Notes: generated by a model from the sequence alone, not told the origin. A stretch of DNA of 64,000 nt from Aulostomus chinensis (GCA_037954235.1 JBBMOA010000002.1:2749551-2813550), one strand, 5' to 3'; counted from the first letter of the stretch, positions 30,946 to 41,106 are shown. Numbers and translations: made by a program.

Positions 30946-31545
30946 ATGAAATTCATGCCTGCGAGGACAGCTGCCCGGCTGGGATCAGCGTCCATCCCTC
31001 CAGCCTCTGCGCATCAATGATCTGCACATTGATGGAGTGGAAACCCTTACGATGCACGTAAGCGTATTCCTCATGGGACGGCACTTTTATGGCAACATGA
31101 GTGCGATCATTAGAGAATTAGACATTAGAGAATCCGGCGATTGCTGCAAATTGCGCTTAATATTGACCTGTTCAACCACACCGTAAGGGAATTTCATGTA
31201 GCTGTGGGAGAGGCGGATGATCAGGTCCACCACCCAGGGCATGACCTGGCTGAGGGTCGACTGACTCACCCCGGAGCAGTCCGCCATCTCCCGCTGGAAG
31301 CTTTTTTGTGCCCAATGTATGTGTGGTTATCAAATAATGTCAGTCACCAAACATAGCCACGAGGTGTCGCCAACGGACCAAAGTGCAGTTAACACAAGAA
31401 TCGGCTTTCCGCCAACTTCTGCGGCACCTCCAGAGTTGGCGTGAAACAGCGCAAGAATCGACAAAATTTTCGCGTTGATACATCTGAACGTGAGCATCGA
31501 TCCTGGCGTAGGCAAGTTTTTCTTGCGTTGAAACATGAGGCCCCT
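30946..31545 (-). pseudogene. PIF/Harbinger transposase fragment
   Basis: On the minus strand, 31087-31287 has MADCSGVSQSTLSQVM and HSYMKFPYG, and the adjacent sequence to 30960 has DRTHVAIKVPSHEEYAYV and HRKGFHSINVQIIDAQ. The GxCDGTHVAIKxPSxEE...YxNRKGFHSINxQ type of block is that of HARBI1-like transposases (DDE). Stops and frame shifts separate the pieces, and the region is cut by the start of the Tc1 element at about 31548. This is a remnant, with no active transposase. Confidence 0.72.
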
Positions 31546-31549
31546 GCTG

Positions 31550-31883
31550 TCTCAGGTTTGAAGGGCGCCTTCTCCAGACTGCTTGTTTCAGCTCCTTCCA
31601 AAGATATTCAATAGGATTTAGATCAGGGCTCATGGAAGGCCACTTCAGAATAGTCCAACGTTTGTGTTTTTAGCTGTGTGTTTTGGGTCATTATCGTGTT
31701 GGAGGACCCATGACCTGCGACTGAGACCAAGCTTTCTGACACTGGGCAGCACATTTCTCTCCAGAATGCCTTGATAGTCTTGGGATTTCATTGTACCCTG
31801 CACAGATTCAAGATACCCTGTGCCAGACGCAACAAAGCAGCTCCAGAACATAACCAAGCCTCCTCCATGTTTCACCGTAGGTA
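31550..31883 (-). pseudogene. Tc1 transposase catalytic part
   Basis: 31645-31875 has MKHGGGLVMFWSCFVASGTG, SQDYQGILERNVLPSVRKLG and LQHDNDPKHTAKNT (second catalytic Asp). 31340-31633 has SMSPDLNPIEYLWKELKQAV (third Asp/Glu region). A frame change separates the two. The upstream piece of the protein is beyond the L2 insertion. Catalytic Asp residues of the first block lie in degraded sequence. Confidence 0.87.
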
Positions 31884-32138
31884 GTCAAGTCAAGTCAATT
31901 TTATTTGTATAGTGCCAAATCACAACAGAAGTTATCTCATGACACTTAACAAGTAGAGCAGGTCTAGAACCAGACTCCTTCAATGAATTTACACCAACAA
32001 TTCTCCATCAGCTAGCACCTCCTGCAACAGTGCCGACGAAAACCTTCCTTTTAACAGGCAGGAACGTCGAGCAGACCCAGGCTCAATGGGGACGGCCTTC
32101 TGCTTTGACCGGTTGGGGGGAAAGAGAGCAGGAGAGGA
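31884..32138 (-). mobile_element. L2-like LINE 3' fragment inserted in Tc1
   Basis: About 255 bp that matches the 3' UTR at 2778-3040: repeated GTCAA, then TTATCTCATGACACTTAACA and ATTCTCCATCAGCTAGCACC. It splits the Tc1 frame between a NTV- and a VKHGG-encoding sequence; GTA is present at both junctions and a short duplication is therefore plausible but not proven. Confidence 0.88.
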
Positions 32139-32550
32139 GTACAGTGTTCTTTTCTTTGTATGCTTCATTTTTGCGTTGATGAACATAGAGCTTCTCCCAG
32201 AGGCTTTGTGGCTTGTCAATATGTATTTTGGCAAATTCCAGTCTTGCTTTTTTATGATTTGTTTCCAGCAGTGGAGTTTTCCTCGGCCGTCTTCCATTAA
32301 GTCTGCTTTGGCTTAAACAGCGACGGATGGTGCGATCTGACACTGATGTACCTTGACCTTGGAGTTCACCTCTAATCTCTTTGGAAGTTGTTCTGGGCTC
32401 TTTGGTTACCATTTGTATTATCCGTCTCCTCAATTTGTCATCAATTTTCCTCTTACAGCCATGTCCAGGGAGGTTGGCTACAGTCCTGTGGACCTTAAAC
32501 TTCTGAATAATATGTGCAACTGTAGTCACAGGAACATCAAGCTGCTTGGA
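32139..32550 (-). pseudogene. Tc1 transposase HTH region
   Basis: The minus-strand frame at 32083-32736 contains LISKQLDVPVTTVAHIIQKF (first HTH), a GRxRKRK-like HGCKRKIDDKLRRRIIQMV and TTSKEIRGELQ, TSVSDRTIRRCLSQSRLNGR (second HTH), then HKKARLEFAKIHIDKPQS. This is the paired-type DNA-binding domain of Tc1. The frame continues past 32139 into the L2 insertion, where it loses homology. The N-terminus is on the other side of the hAT element. Confidence 0.88.
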
Positions 32551-32552
32551 TA

Positions 32553-35500
32553 TTAGTGTTGTGATGTTAACAAACGAACCGGTTCTTTTGAACGTCTCTT
32601 TAACCTGAACGATGGGAACTGAGTCGCAGCTGGGAACCGTTCTTTTTTTTTTTCTTTTTACTTTTTTCTCCCCAGTTACATCGCGAGGAGCACAGCCTAG
32701 CTGCACAATGCTTATTGGATATGCAAATAGCATCACTCCGCGTTGTGCACGCTGCCTTCATGTGAGTGCCCCAGTAAAAAAAAACAAAAAAACAGCAGCA
32801 GCAGCAAGCGGTTTTATTGAGCAGGAGGAGAGTCAGACCGTCGCCGTTGACAAAATGAGCTTAAGGAAACAAAGCAGCATTTGAATGCACTTTTCTTTAG
32901 TGGCAAACAGTAAGGCTAAATGTAATATTTGCCAAAAAAATATTTCTTTTAAGTCAGGCTCCACAATAATCTGCACAGACACCTGAAAACGCAACATCCA
33001 ACAATCAAAGTGGCAGATGTGAGAACAGAGCCAGATGACTCATATGACAATCAAGTCTCTGAAAATGCCAGTGCTTCTTCTGCCTCCACATCAGGTAGTG
33101 CTTGACGTCATACCAGTGCTACTATCATTCTAGCCACAGCTACAGCAGCCTCTGATACCACTGGGCCCACATCTTTGCCTGACCAGCCACCTGCTGCTGC
33201 TACCACAAAATCAAAGCAGACATCTCTCAGTCAGTACTTTACAGCTCCTGTCTTGACCCCATTGAGACAGGAGAAGATAGATGAAGCGCTGGCAAAGATG
33301 ATAGCCACTGACTTCCAGCCATTTAAAATTGTGGAAGACAGAGGATTCAAAAACTTCTGCTATGTTCTCAACCCCTCCTATATTCCTCCATGTAGGAAGG
33401 TACTAACCCAGAGAGTGTCTGAAATGCATGAGAGAGAAGTAGCATCACTTAGGAGAAGGGTGTCCAAAGTGTCAGCAGTGTGCCTAACAATGGATTGTTG
33501 GACGTCAAGGGTTACTACCTCATTCATGTCTGCAACATGTCACTTTACTGAAGATTTCCATATGTCCTCCTGCCTACTGGACTGTTTTGAATTCAGTGAG
33601 CGGAACACAACAGACAACCTGGCAGAAAAGCTTCGTAGCGTTGCAGCAGAGTGGGGTATTGAGAAGAAAGTGGTGTGCTGCTTAACTGACAATGCTGCAA
33701 ACATTACTAAAGCTATTCAAATAACAGGATGGAGCCACCTTCCATGCCTGGCACATACCATTAATCTTGTGGTCAGAGATGCCCTTAAAGGTCCACAACC
33801 TATCATCGATAAAGTTAAAGAGGCAGTGGAATACTTTCACGGAAGCACAGTGGCTGCAGCAAACTGAAGGAAACACAGCTCCAAATGAAGAAGGATGAAC
33901 TACGACTCAAATAGGATTGTGTCACAAGATGGAACTCCACGTATTACATGTTGCAGAGTTTTCTGACCAACAAAAATCCCATCGTGCCCACCCTGGCTAT
34001 CGCCAATGCACCAGTCCATCTTTTATCCCAAGAAGAATGGACGACACTGTAGGAAATGTGCACCATCTTGAAACCATTTGAGGAGGTCACTGTTGAACTC
34101 AGTGCAGAAAGGTATGTTGTTCAGTAGTAGATTTCTATAGCATGCATGCAAATGACCTGATACTAAATTATGAATATTTGATACCATAATAGATATCTGT
34201 GTAGAACATTGTAATATTTCTCATTGCTTAACAACTTTATAATCGTATCCCTAAGTAATATGGATTTTTTTTTTTTGTCACTAGCTACATGACAGCTTCA
34301 AAAGTCATACTACTGGCTAGGGGACTGCAAAGAGCCACAAACGATTTCTGGAGGAGGGCAACAACACAGGCAGCAAAAGACATGGTCAACTGTATTTGTG
34401 CAAGCATGTCGACTAGATTCCATCAAATCGAATCAAACCACATCCTTGCAGATGCTGCTGCTCTTGACCCTCGATTTAAAAGGATGGCTTTTGCTGATGC
34501 AAGAACTGCAGATGAGACTTTCCAGAGGATATCAACTGCAGCAGGAAGACTCAGCAGCGAACCCGTCCAGCAAACCAGTCGAAGTGGAAGAAGCAGGCGG
34601 TGCAGCCGCAGCTGAATCAATTGTTTGGAGCTATTTCCATGAGGATGTAAGGGTGACAAAAATGTATCAAACTTTTTTTTCTCTACATCTAGGATGACAT
34701 CAATCTAATATCACAATGTCATAAAAATTGTTGTATCTCCCATTGTTATATCTCCTACCCTGAGCAGGTTGCTGGAACAGTATCAGCCAGGAATACCACA
34801 GCAGATGCTGTCATGGAGGTGCAAACCTACTTAAGAGGAGCCTCTTGTTGCAATAAATGAGGATCCCATCAAGTGGTGGGAAATTCAGGCCCCTGTGTAC
34901 CTCAGGCTGAGCAAGCTGACAGCCAAGAAGCTATGTGTTGTGGTGACATCAGTTCCCTCTGAGAGAATATTCTCAAAAACCAAACTGATTATCTCAGAGA
35001 AGAGAAATCGCTTCAAGCCTTCAAAGGTCAGATCACTTGTCTTCCTTGAAGCTAATTTGCCCAAAGACAAGATGGACAGGCAGAGGAAGCCATAAAATAT
35101 GGTACTGCTTTGTATTTGTTTACATCACATTTTGTTATTGTTCAATTAAGACTTGAAGGGGCAGATCTTCTGGGGGGGTTTTTTCGAAAAGGAGCTCATT
35201 TGCACACACTTGTAAGACAGTCCACTAGTCTATGCAGAGTTTGTTGTCCTGTATTATTAACAATATTTGAGTGTGGAAATCTTTGCACTAAAAGCTGTTT
35301 TGCACATAAATTCATTGTAGCCTGCTTTGTTTTTTAATGTTTATATGTGGTAAAGGCATGGTTTACGCACATACACAGAATTTGTACAAACTGTAATTCA
35401 AAATAGTGACGTCAAAGTAGAGTGATGTGGCGCCACCCTGTGGATTATTTACAATGACTCCAGATCAGACTCTAAATCTAATCCACACATGTCAAATAAG

Positions 35501-35712
35501 GGTATAATCAATATTTAAGAATAATTCAAACTCATATTGGTGGGATATCTAAATTCATTCCTCCCAAAATAAAATGAGGTAAGGCCAGACTGGCTTCTTT
35601 GAACTTAATGAATATAAAAATGAGCCAAATGAGCCAGTTTTTGGAATGGTTCTTTGAAAGGAACGGCTCACCAAGATCCAGCTCCCCTAGAAGACCCAGA
35701 AATCCCATCTCG
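32553..35712 (+). mobile_element. hAT-Ac-like DNA transposon inserted in Tc1
   Basis: A 3.2-kb insertion splitting the Tc1 transposase. Left flank ...GCTTGGATA and right flank ATTGGAGATAG leave an imperfect 8-bp duplication (CTTGGATA versus ATTGGAGA, two differences). Ends are less certain than the flanks. It contains a transposase in the plus orientation: a BED-like segment near 32880-33000, a core at 33175-33867, a C-terminal block at 34895-35095. hAT-Ac assignment is based on these domains. Confidence 0.78.
32870..35095 (+). pseudogene. hAT-Ac transposase, interrupted
   Basis: Blocks in order: BED-type finger piece (about 32880-32990) with KCNICQKNISFK; a long frame 33175-33867 (230 codons) with FKIVEDRGFKNFCYVLNPSY, VSAVCLTMDCWTSRVTTSFM, CLTDNAANITKAIQITGW and CLAHTINLVVRDAL; 34289-34615 with ASKVILLARGLQRATND and AALDPRFKRMAF; and 34895-35095 with SVPSERIFSKTKLIISEKRN. 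This is the hAT core and the C-terminal dimerisation block. A stop follows TVAAAN at 33865 and large shifts separate the rest, so it is dead. Confidence 0.86.
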
Positions 35713-36188
35713 ATTGGAGATAGTCTTATCGCCTTTACCTTTAACGTGCTTGTCTATAATTGTCTTTCTAATCTCCTGAGACAACTCTCTCCTTAGCTTT
35801 CTGTGGACCATGCTCAGTGTGGTACACAGCATCATACCAAACAGCACAGTGACTACTTTTCACCCTTTAAATGGGCAGACGGACTGATTACAAGTTTGAC
35901 GACACCTGTGATGCTCATTACAGGACACACCTTAGTTTAACATGTCCTTATGGTCAAATTATTTTCAATCTATTCTAGGGGTACTATCATTTTTGTCCAG
36001 GCCAGTTTCAATAGTTTTTTTTAATTGTTCTGCAGAACCACAATTTAAAAGCAATGTTTGATTTTCATTTGTTAATTTTCAGTAAATTTGTATTTATTAT
36101 TACTTTTGTCAATTTCAAGTTATTTCAGTGACCATTGTGGGTTTTTCTTTCTTTAACGGAAGGGTACCAACAATTTTGTCCACGTGTG
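35713..36188 (-). pseudogene. Tc1 transposase N-terminus and right inverted repeat
   Basis: The minus strand over about 35830-35713 encodes the beginning of the Tc1 HTH domain, followed to the right by non-coding sequence with the inner TIR copy near 35979-36000 and outer end near 36165-36188. The N-terminal frame has shifts and is not open. Confidence 0.72.
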
Positions 36189-36963
36189 TACAGACAGACA
36201 ACCATTCACACTCACAGTCATTCCTATGGTCAATTTGCGGTGTAAAAGCGGTGTATCACTAACACTGATGATTTTTGACCCTCTCGCCTACTGTCTACAC
36301 ATATTACAAGAAGAAGAACACTGAAGCAATGCCATAGAAGAAGAAGCAGCGAAAACAATTATTTCAAAATGAAGGAAGACGAGATCGAACAAGTAGCAGA
36401 CGCTCCTTCATCAAATAAATCGGATGTGTGGACTTATTTTGGCTTCCCATGTAAGAGACGAGGCAACAGTGAGACGATTTTGGATAAAACAAAAATCTTG
36501 TGCAAACTATGTCTGTACACAACACCGCAGACTGTGGCAAGTACTATTAGCATGATAGAAGAATATGCACTTGTTGAAGGATAAATATTACTGCGGTGAG
36601 ACATTTATAGATCTAGACTGTTGCCCTGAGGATTATTTCATATTTGTTTTCCTTTTCATTCAAGAATGTAATTGTCCTCATTGTTTTCAACAAAGCACTT
36701 TTCTTAACTGAAATTTTGTTTGTATTTGCATTGTAGTCTCAATAAGGGAAAAAATACAAATATTTTGTTTTTTCAAAGCAAAGAGCATTTAATTTGGTAC
36801 TGATGCAGCAAAAACTTCTATGTCTGCATATTAAGGAAGAAAATAAATTCTGTTTGACTTTTACTTTTCTGATTTTTGATTTTCTTTCGTCTTTATTTCG
36901 TATTGTGAGCCCTGTTTCATATTTTGTATAGGTTCGTGAGTTGACTATTTCGTTGCACACCTA
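36189..36963 (+). mobile_element. Deleted hAT-like element with BED-finger ORF
   Basis: A plus-strand frame 36369-36584 encodes SSNKSDVWTYFGFPCKRRG and KTKILCKLCLYTT, a BED-type zinc finger as found at the start of hAT-Ac transposases. The right end TTGACTATTTCGTTGCACAC followed by CTAG resembles a hAT-Ac 3' terminal repeat. The transposase core is absent, so this looks like an internally deleted copy. The left end is not resolved: 36189-36240 resembles another dispersed repeat (CAACCATTCACACTCACAG). Confidence 0.55.
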
Positions 36964-37493
36964 GTAATCAGTCGTCCCTACTTCATACATTACTATTCAT
37001 TTACACACCCAATTACAGTCAGCAGTGCAGTCTAGCGATCGCCTTTTAACCATACTTTCATATATTATACATCTTTCAAACATTATTCTTATTGCTCAAA
37101 TTTTTACCCTCCTTTATCTCCACAAGGAGCCAAGTGTTTATGTACTTGTGACGGTGTGTGTCTCATTCAATAAATGTTAGCCTCCATCAGGCTGTCCTCC
37201 TTTTGTCCTCAAATACCTTCACCACACTTTAATGTTTGTAGGTGCAGTGTGTCTTTTGAGTTCGTCTTAACCTTAACCTTAACATTAACCAACTCAACCT
37301 CATTTCATATTTTTAATTTCAACATTTTTTTTTCCTGATTGTTGTGTGGCTCCAGTTAGAATCTTACTCTAAAAAAGTTTGTTTCAGTAGAATGTATTAA
37401 TTACTCAGTTGCAACCATCAGCAACTTCTTGCAGCCATGCTATCAGTTGACATAGTATTTGTGTAAATGCATTCATGTTTGTGTGAGATTTAC
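36964..37493. other. Intron sequence without recognised feature
   Basis: AT-rich, with TTAACC-type steps near 37266-37290. No coding or repeat structure recognised. Confidence 0.5.
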
Positions 37494-37615
37494 CTGAATG
37501 TCCAATGGATTGCTGCATGTCTGGTCTGGATGGGCCCGATGCAGGTCTGACAGTTTCTCCCAATCACCAGATCCCCTCTCATCATCCCGGTCAAACCAAT
37601 CCGTCCACTCTGCCT
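37494..37615 (-). CDS. cemip: CEMIP-family exon, first half of WxxW domain
   Basis: 122-bp exon. The acceptor GCCACAG lies directly downstream of a TG/CG microsatellite on the minus strand; the donor is GTAAAT. It starts with two bases completing a Glu codon and ends in phase 0 after Gln. Its 40 complete codons encode AEWTDWFDRDDERGSGDWEK and LSDLHRAHPDQTCSNPLDIQ, the start of a WxxW (mucin2-type) domain, whose end is in the exon at 8118-8268. CEMIP has this domain after the GG-type lectin region. The donor is followed by a 29-kb intron. Confidence 0.92.
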
Positions 37616-37619
37616 CTGT

Positions 37620-37781
37620 GGCATGCATACACACACGCGCGCACACACGCGGGCACACACACACGCGCACACACGTATGTGTGCGCACGCACACACACAC
37701 GCGTACGTGTGCACACGCGCACACACGCGTACGTGTGCACACGCGCACACACACACACGCGTACGTGTGCACACGCGCACG

Positions 37782-37827
<46 letters not shown>
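37620..37827. repeat. Compound CA/CG microsatellite with 22-bp higher-order unit
   Basis: About 208 bp of alternating purine-pyrimidine sequence. A longer unit GCGTACGTGTGCACACGCGCAC occurs three times between about 37709 and 37780, containing the perfect palindrome CGTGTGCACACG. The right end is pure CA (about 37787-37827). Multiple six-frame Cys/Val and His/Thr ORFs here are artefacts. Confidence 0.97.
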
Positions 37828-37831
<4 letters not shown>

Positions 37832-38427
37832 CTTAGGGTCTTAGAGGACTATGATAGACAGTGGTCTGGCCCAGAAGTCTTGAACCCAGGGGTACACCCA
37901 TGTTATATACTGAATAGTGAGTTGACACATATCACAATTTGGGCACAAAGTTAACTTCATACGGTATCCGATGACAGAGGCAATCTCATGCCTACCCTCT
38001 TCATTTTAGGGCTGGTAGAATGATAGAAAACAGAGACTCATGATTACCTACTGTCTGTGGCATTTTCATCTCCTGTATTGACTCAGTTTGTAGTGATAGA
38101 CAATGTACAACTTAAAAAGTTCTAGGACTTATCGATATATCCACAGTTATGACGTTTGGTGTGAACTGTCAGCAGGCCTTGACATTATTTACTTAAAAAC
38201 TGAAGTTGAGCCAAGTCAGAGTTTAATGGTCCCATACCAACACATCAGTGTCAGTAACCAAATAAGAAGAGATACAGACTGTAGTCACGTGGCAGCTACA
38301 TTGTGGACAGTGATCGACTAGGCCTTCCCACCATTTAGATAACCATTATTTCTATACCCATAAAGTGTGAGAAAATACCCCCCCCCCCCCAAAAAAAGAA
38401 TGATGGTAAAAATTGATAAAGAGCTCA
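37828..38427. other. Intron sequence; no recognised feature
   Basis: Unique-looking sequence with one C/A homopolymer run at about 38380-38397. No element or exon is recognised. Confidence 0.45.
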
Positions 38428-38830
38428 GAAAGAGAAACCTCAGGGTGAGCAACAGAGGAGGGATCCCTCACCAGGACGGACAGACGTGCAGTAGATGTTG
38501 TTACAGACAAGAAAACAGTTTACAATGCAGAATGTGAGAAACACGGAAATGTTAATAACAGTTGAAGAAGGAAGCTTCTGAAAGGGGAGGCAGGGAGAGC
38601 AAGCCAGCTTGATGGGGGACTGGATGGCAGACTGGTTCATGGGAGGGGAGCGCGGGCCGGTGTAACAGTAGGGGATAAAAAGGAGGGGTGGGGGGGCGAT
38701 GCAGGCGGCGGTTGGAGGAGAGAGATGGAGCTCCGGTGGATCTGTGGAAACACAGAGAGACTGCGAGACACCAAGGCCAAACTACAACGTGCAACAAGTA
38801 ATGGTAATGACAGTTCCAAAATGTGCGGGG

Positions 38831-38886
38831 AGGAGAGGAGGAGAGAGGAGAGGAGAAGAGAGGAGAGGAGAGGAGAGGAGAGGAGG
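38831..38886. repeat. (GAGAG)n tract
   Basis: Counterpart of the (CTCTC)n tract at 27199-27236, in the same LINE family 3' UTR, opposite orientation. Confidence 0.9.
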
Positions 38887-39189
38887 GAAGGGCTCCATGT
38901 AACCTGATGTGTCCCCCAGCAGTCTAAGCCTATAGCAGCATAGCTATCAATGTTTCAGAGCTACCTGAACCAGTCCTAACTGAAGGCTCTGTCATAAAGG
39001 AAAGTCTTAAGCCTGGACTTAAAAGTAGTCAGAGTATCTGCTTGTCTAACCCATGGTGAGAGCTGGTTCCATAGTAGGGGAGCCCAGTAACTAAAGGCTC
39101 TACCTCCCAGTCTGTTTTTAGAGATACTGGGAATCACTAAAAGACCTGCATTCTGGGAGCGGAGTGCTCTGGTAGGACAGTAGGGACTA

Positions 39190-39857
39190 CCGTGAATTCC
39201 GGACGATAGAGCGCACCGTTATGTAAGCCGCAGATGCTTATTTTAGGGAAAAAAATCAACTTTGTACACGTATAAGCCGCACCGGTAAATAAGCCGCGGT
39301 GCACGGCGGAAACACCTCGGCCGCCCGTTCTCGCGTGTTGACCCAGTCTTCCAGAGCGTTATCAAGTCCGGGCCATCTGCTATTATGACCTCTGAAAGCT
39401 TTTGTAGTCTTTTTGCATTGGGTCAGTTCATCATGTTGCCGCCTCCAGCGTCTCACCATCGATTCGTTTATGCCAAACTTACGTGCTGCAGCTCTATTTC
39501 CATCTTTAACCACCAGATTGATTGCCTTTAACTTGAAAGCTGCATCATAAGCATTCCTTCGTCTGCTCTCCGTCTTGAGGGTGAGTACAAATGACTGAAA
39601 ATATCGTGTGATGCTCTTTTTACACTGCACCGCAGCATGGACTGGACTTAGAGACATTACCATAACATTTGGCCAGGAATTTCCCTAAGTACAGTACTTG
39701 GAGCTACCATCAGGAACAATAGGGAATTACTGCCCACAGCCGCTGCCCGCCACACCCCAGGGTGAAGGTAAAATCCTCATGTAAGACGCACCGGAGCATA
39801 AACCGCGGGGCATGAAGCGTCGAAAAAAAGTCCCAGTTTATAGTCCAGAATTTACGG
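39190..39857 (-). mobile_element. Pogo/Tigger-like element with TA duplication
   Basis: 668 bp, ends CCGTGAATTCCGGACGATAG (left) and the complement of CCGTAAATTCTGGACTATAA (right). TA lies on both sides (39188-39189 and 39858-39859). It interrupts the L2-like ORF2: the flanks GGGACTA and AGGAGTTCTTT are joined without the element in the sister copy at about 26968. Contains a transposase N-terminal piece on the minus strand. Internally deleted; catalytic domain missing. Confidence 0.9.
39256..39663 (-). pseudogene. Pogo-type transposase DNA-binding domain
   Basis: A 135-codon frame: SRRRNAYDAAFKLKAINLVV, KDGNRAAARKFGINESMVRR and WRRQHDELTQC. This is the helix-turn-helix found in pogo/CENP-B-type transposases. 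After about 60 further residues homology is lost, so the catalytic D-D-D core is absent. The frame is open, perhaps because the remaining copy is short. Confidence 0.85.
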
Positions 39858-40046
39858 TAAGGAGTTCTTTCAAATAGGATGGGGCTTTATCACAGAGAGC
39901 CTGATGAGTCAGCAGAAGGAGTTTGAAGTCGATTCTAGATCCTACAGGAAGCCGGTGGAGAGAAGCTAAAATGGGAGAGATGTGTTCTCTCTTCTTAACT
40001 CCCATCAAAACCCTCGCTGCAGCGTTCTGGACCAGCTGGAGACTCT

Positions 40047-40757
40047 TTAGAGAGTATTTAGGACATCCTGACAAGAGAGAGTTGCAGTGGTCCAGCCGAG
40101 AAATGATAAATGCACCAGTTTCTCAGCATCACTCTGGGAAAGGATATTCCTAATCTTTGCGATACTTCGCAGATGGAAGAAGGCGGTCCTAGTCACATGC
40201 TTTATGTGGGAGCTGAAGGAAAGGTCCTGGTCAAAAATGACTCCAAGGTTCCTTGCACTTGTACTCGGTGTCAGGGTGATGCCATCTAGAGTAGTGATCT
40301 GATTCAAGAGCGTGTCCCTGAGGTGTTTAGGTCCAAACACGATGACCTCAGTTTTATCTGAATTTAGCATTAAGAAGTTAGAGGACATCCAGGATTTAAT
40401 GTCTTTTAGGCAGTCTTGAAGATTAGTAAACTGGCTTGTGTCGTCTGGCTCCATCGACAAGTAGAGTTGCGTGTCGTCCACATAACAGTGGAAGTTGATT
40501 GAGTGCTTCAGTATTATGTCACCTAATGGGAGCATGTAAAGAGTGAGGAGAATCGGTCCTAAAACTGAACCCTGTGGTACACCATATGTAACTCTGCTAT
40601 ACTCTGAATAGTCATTATTAACATTAACAAACGGAAACCTATCTGATAAGTAGGACTTAAACCATTTTAGGGCAGGTCCTTTAATCTCTATTTCATGGTC
40701 TAGTCTCTGAAGTAGGATGCTGTGGTCAATGGTGTCAAATGCAGCACTGAGGTCCAA
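40047..40757 (-). pseudogene. L2-like RT with YVDD active site, 236-codon open frame
   Basis: A long open frame with a YVDD in place of the usual YADD; both catalytic aspartates remain. It ends with a stop at about 40047 after a C-terminal stretch, and continues in another frame at 39838-40074 (VQNAAARVLMGVKKREHISP). The N-terminal part, including the endonuclease, is missing. It is therefore a truncated, decayed copy, though this part is less damaged than the other L2 copies in the window. Confidence 0.83.
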
Positions 40758-41010
40758 AAGGACAAGTACAGAGACAAGACCTCTGTCTGAAGCTATAAGA
40801 AGATCATTAGAGACTCTGACCAGTGCTGCTTCAGTGCTATGGTGTTCTCTGAATCCAGACTGGTAGGCTTAAAAAAGCTCATTGCTGTGGTGTGCCAGGT
40901 GTGAAGAGTGTGTGTCAAGTAACATAAATGGGCTTGTGCAATTATGATCAGATTATCCAAGATCCTTGTAACACACTTGGTCTGAAAAGGGTGTGTGGGT
41001 GGAGAGTTAC

Positions 41011-41106
41011 CTTGCACCCACTGGCTGGTGGTGGTGATGGTGAAATGGTCCCCATAACTCAACTGAAAAACACAGGAGCTATGGGCTTCAGATGAGGCCT
41101 TGCTCC
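41011..41106 (-). CDS. cemip: CEMIP-family exon (SQWVQ block)
   Basis: 96-bp exon with acceptor TTGACAG and donor GTAACT. Starts with two bases completing a Gly codon and leaves one base (G). Encodes 31 complete codons SKASSEAHSSCVFQLSYGDH and FTITTTSQWVQ, a linker between the GG-type lectin region and the WxxW domain in CEMIP. A degraded L2-like LINE ends 140 bp downstream of its donor. Intact in frame. Confidence 0.9.

Larger units (their letters stand above)
31548..36188 (-). mobile_element. Tc1-like DNA transposon split by two insertions
   Basis: The transposase reads on the minus strand in three blocks separated by insertions: N-terminal part at about 35680-35830 (GQLSQEI-like, then GDKTISN), HTH and linker part at 32140-32550, and catalytic part at 31550-31880. 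The right inverted end is near 36165-36188 (GGTACCAACAATTTTGTCCA), with a related inner copy GGTACTATCATTTTTGTCCA near 35979. The left end is truncated at about 31548. It carries an L2 fragment (31884-32138) and a hAT-Ac element (32553-35712). Confidence 0.88.
38428..40870 (-). mobile_element. L2-like LINE (CCTTG-tail family), 3'-truncated, split by pogo
   Basis: The same family as 26734-27806, with RT from about 40757 down to the 3' UTR at 38428. It lacks the last ~100 bp and the (CCTTG)n tail. RT: 40047-40757 (AAFDTIDHSILLQRL, GVPQGSVLGPILLTL, HCYVDDTQLYLS, LNSDKTEVIVFGPK, ARNLGVIFDQDLSF). A pogo-like element interrupts the ORF2 end at 39190-39857. The left (plus-strand) end of the ORF2 reading is open for over 230 codons. 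It ends 140 bp from a host exon donor. Confidence 0.86.

Noticed and set aside
30946..31545. Harbinger sequence as a host HARBI1 gene
   Set aside because: Multiple stops, truncation and location in a pile of mobile elements.
37473..37954. Several overlapping long ORFs on both strands
   Set aside because: Translations of the CA/CG tract; only the part below 37615 on the minus strand is an exon.
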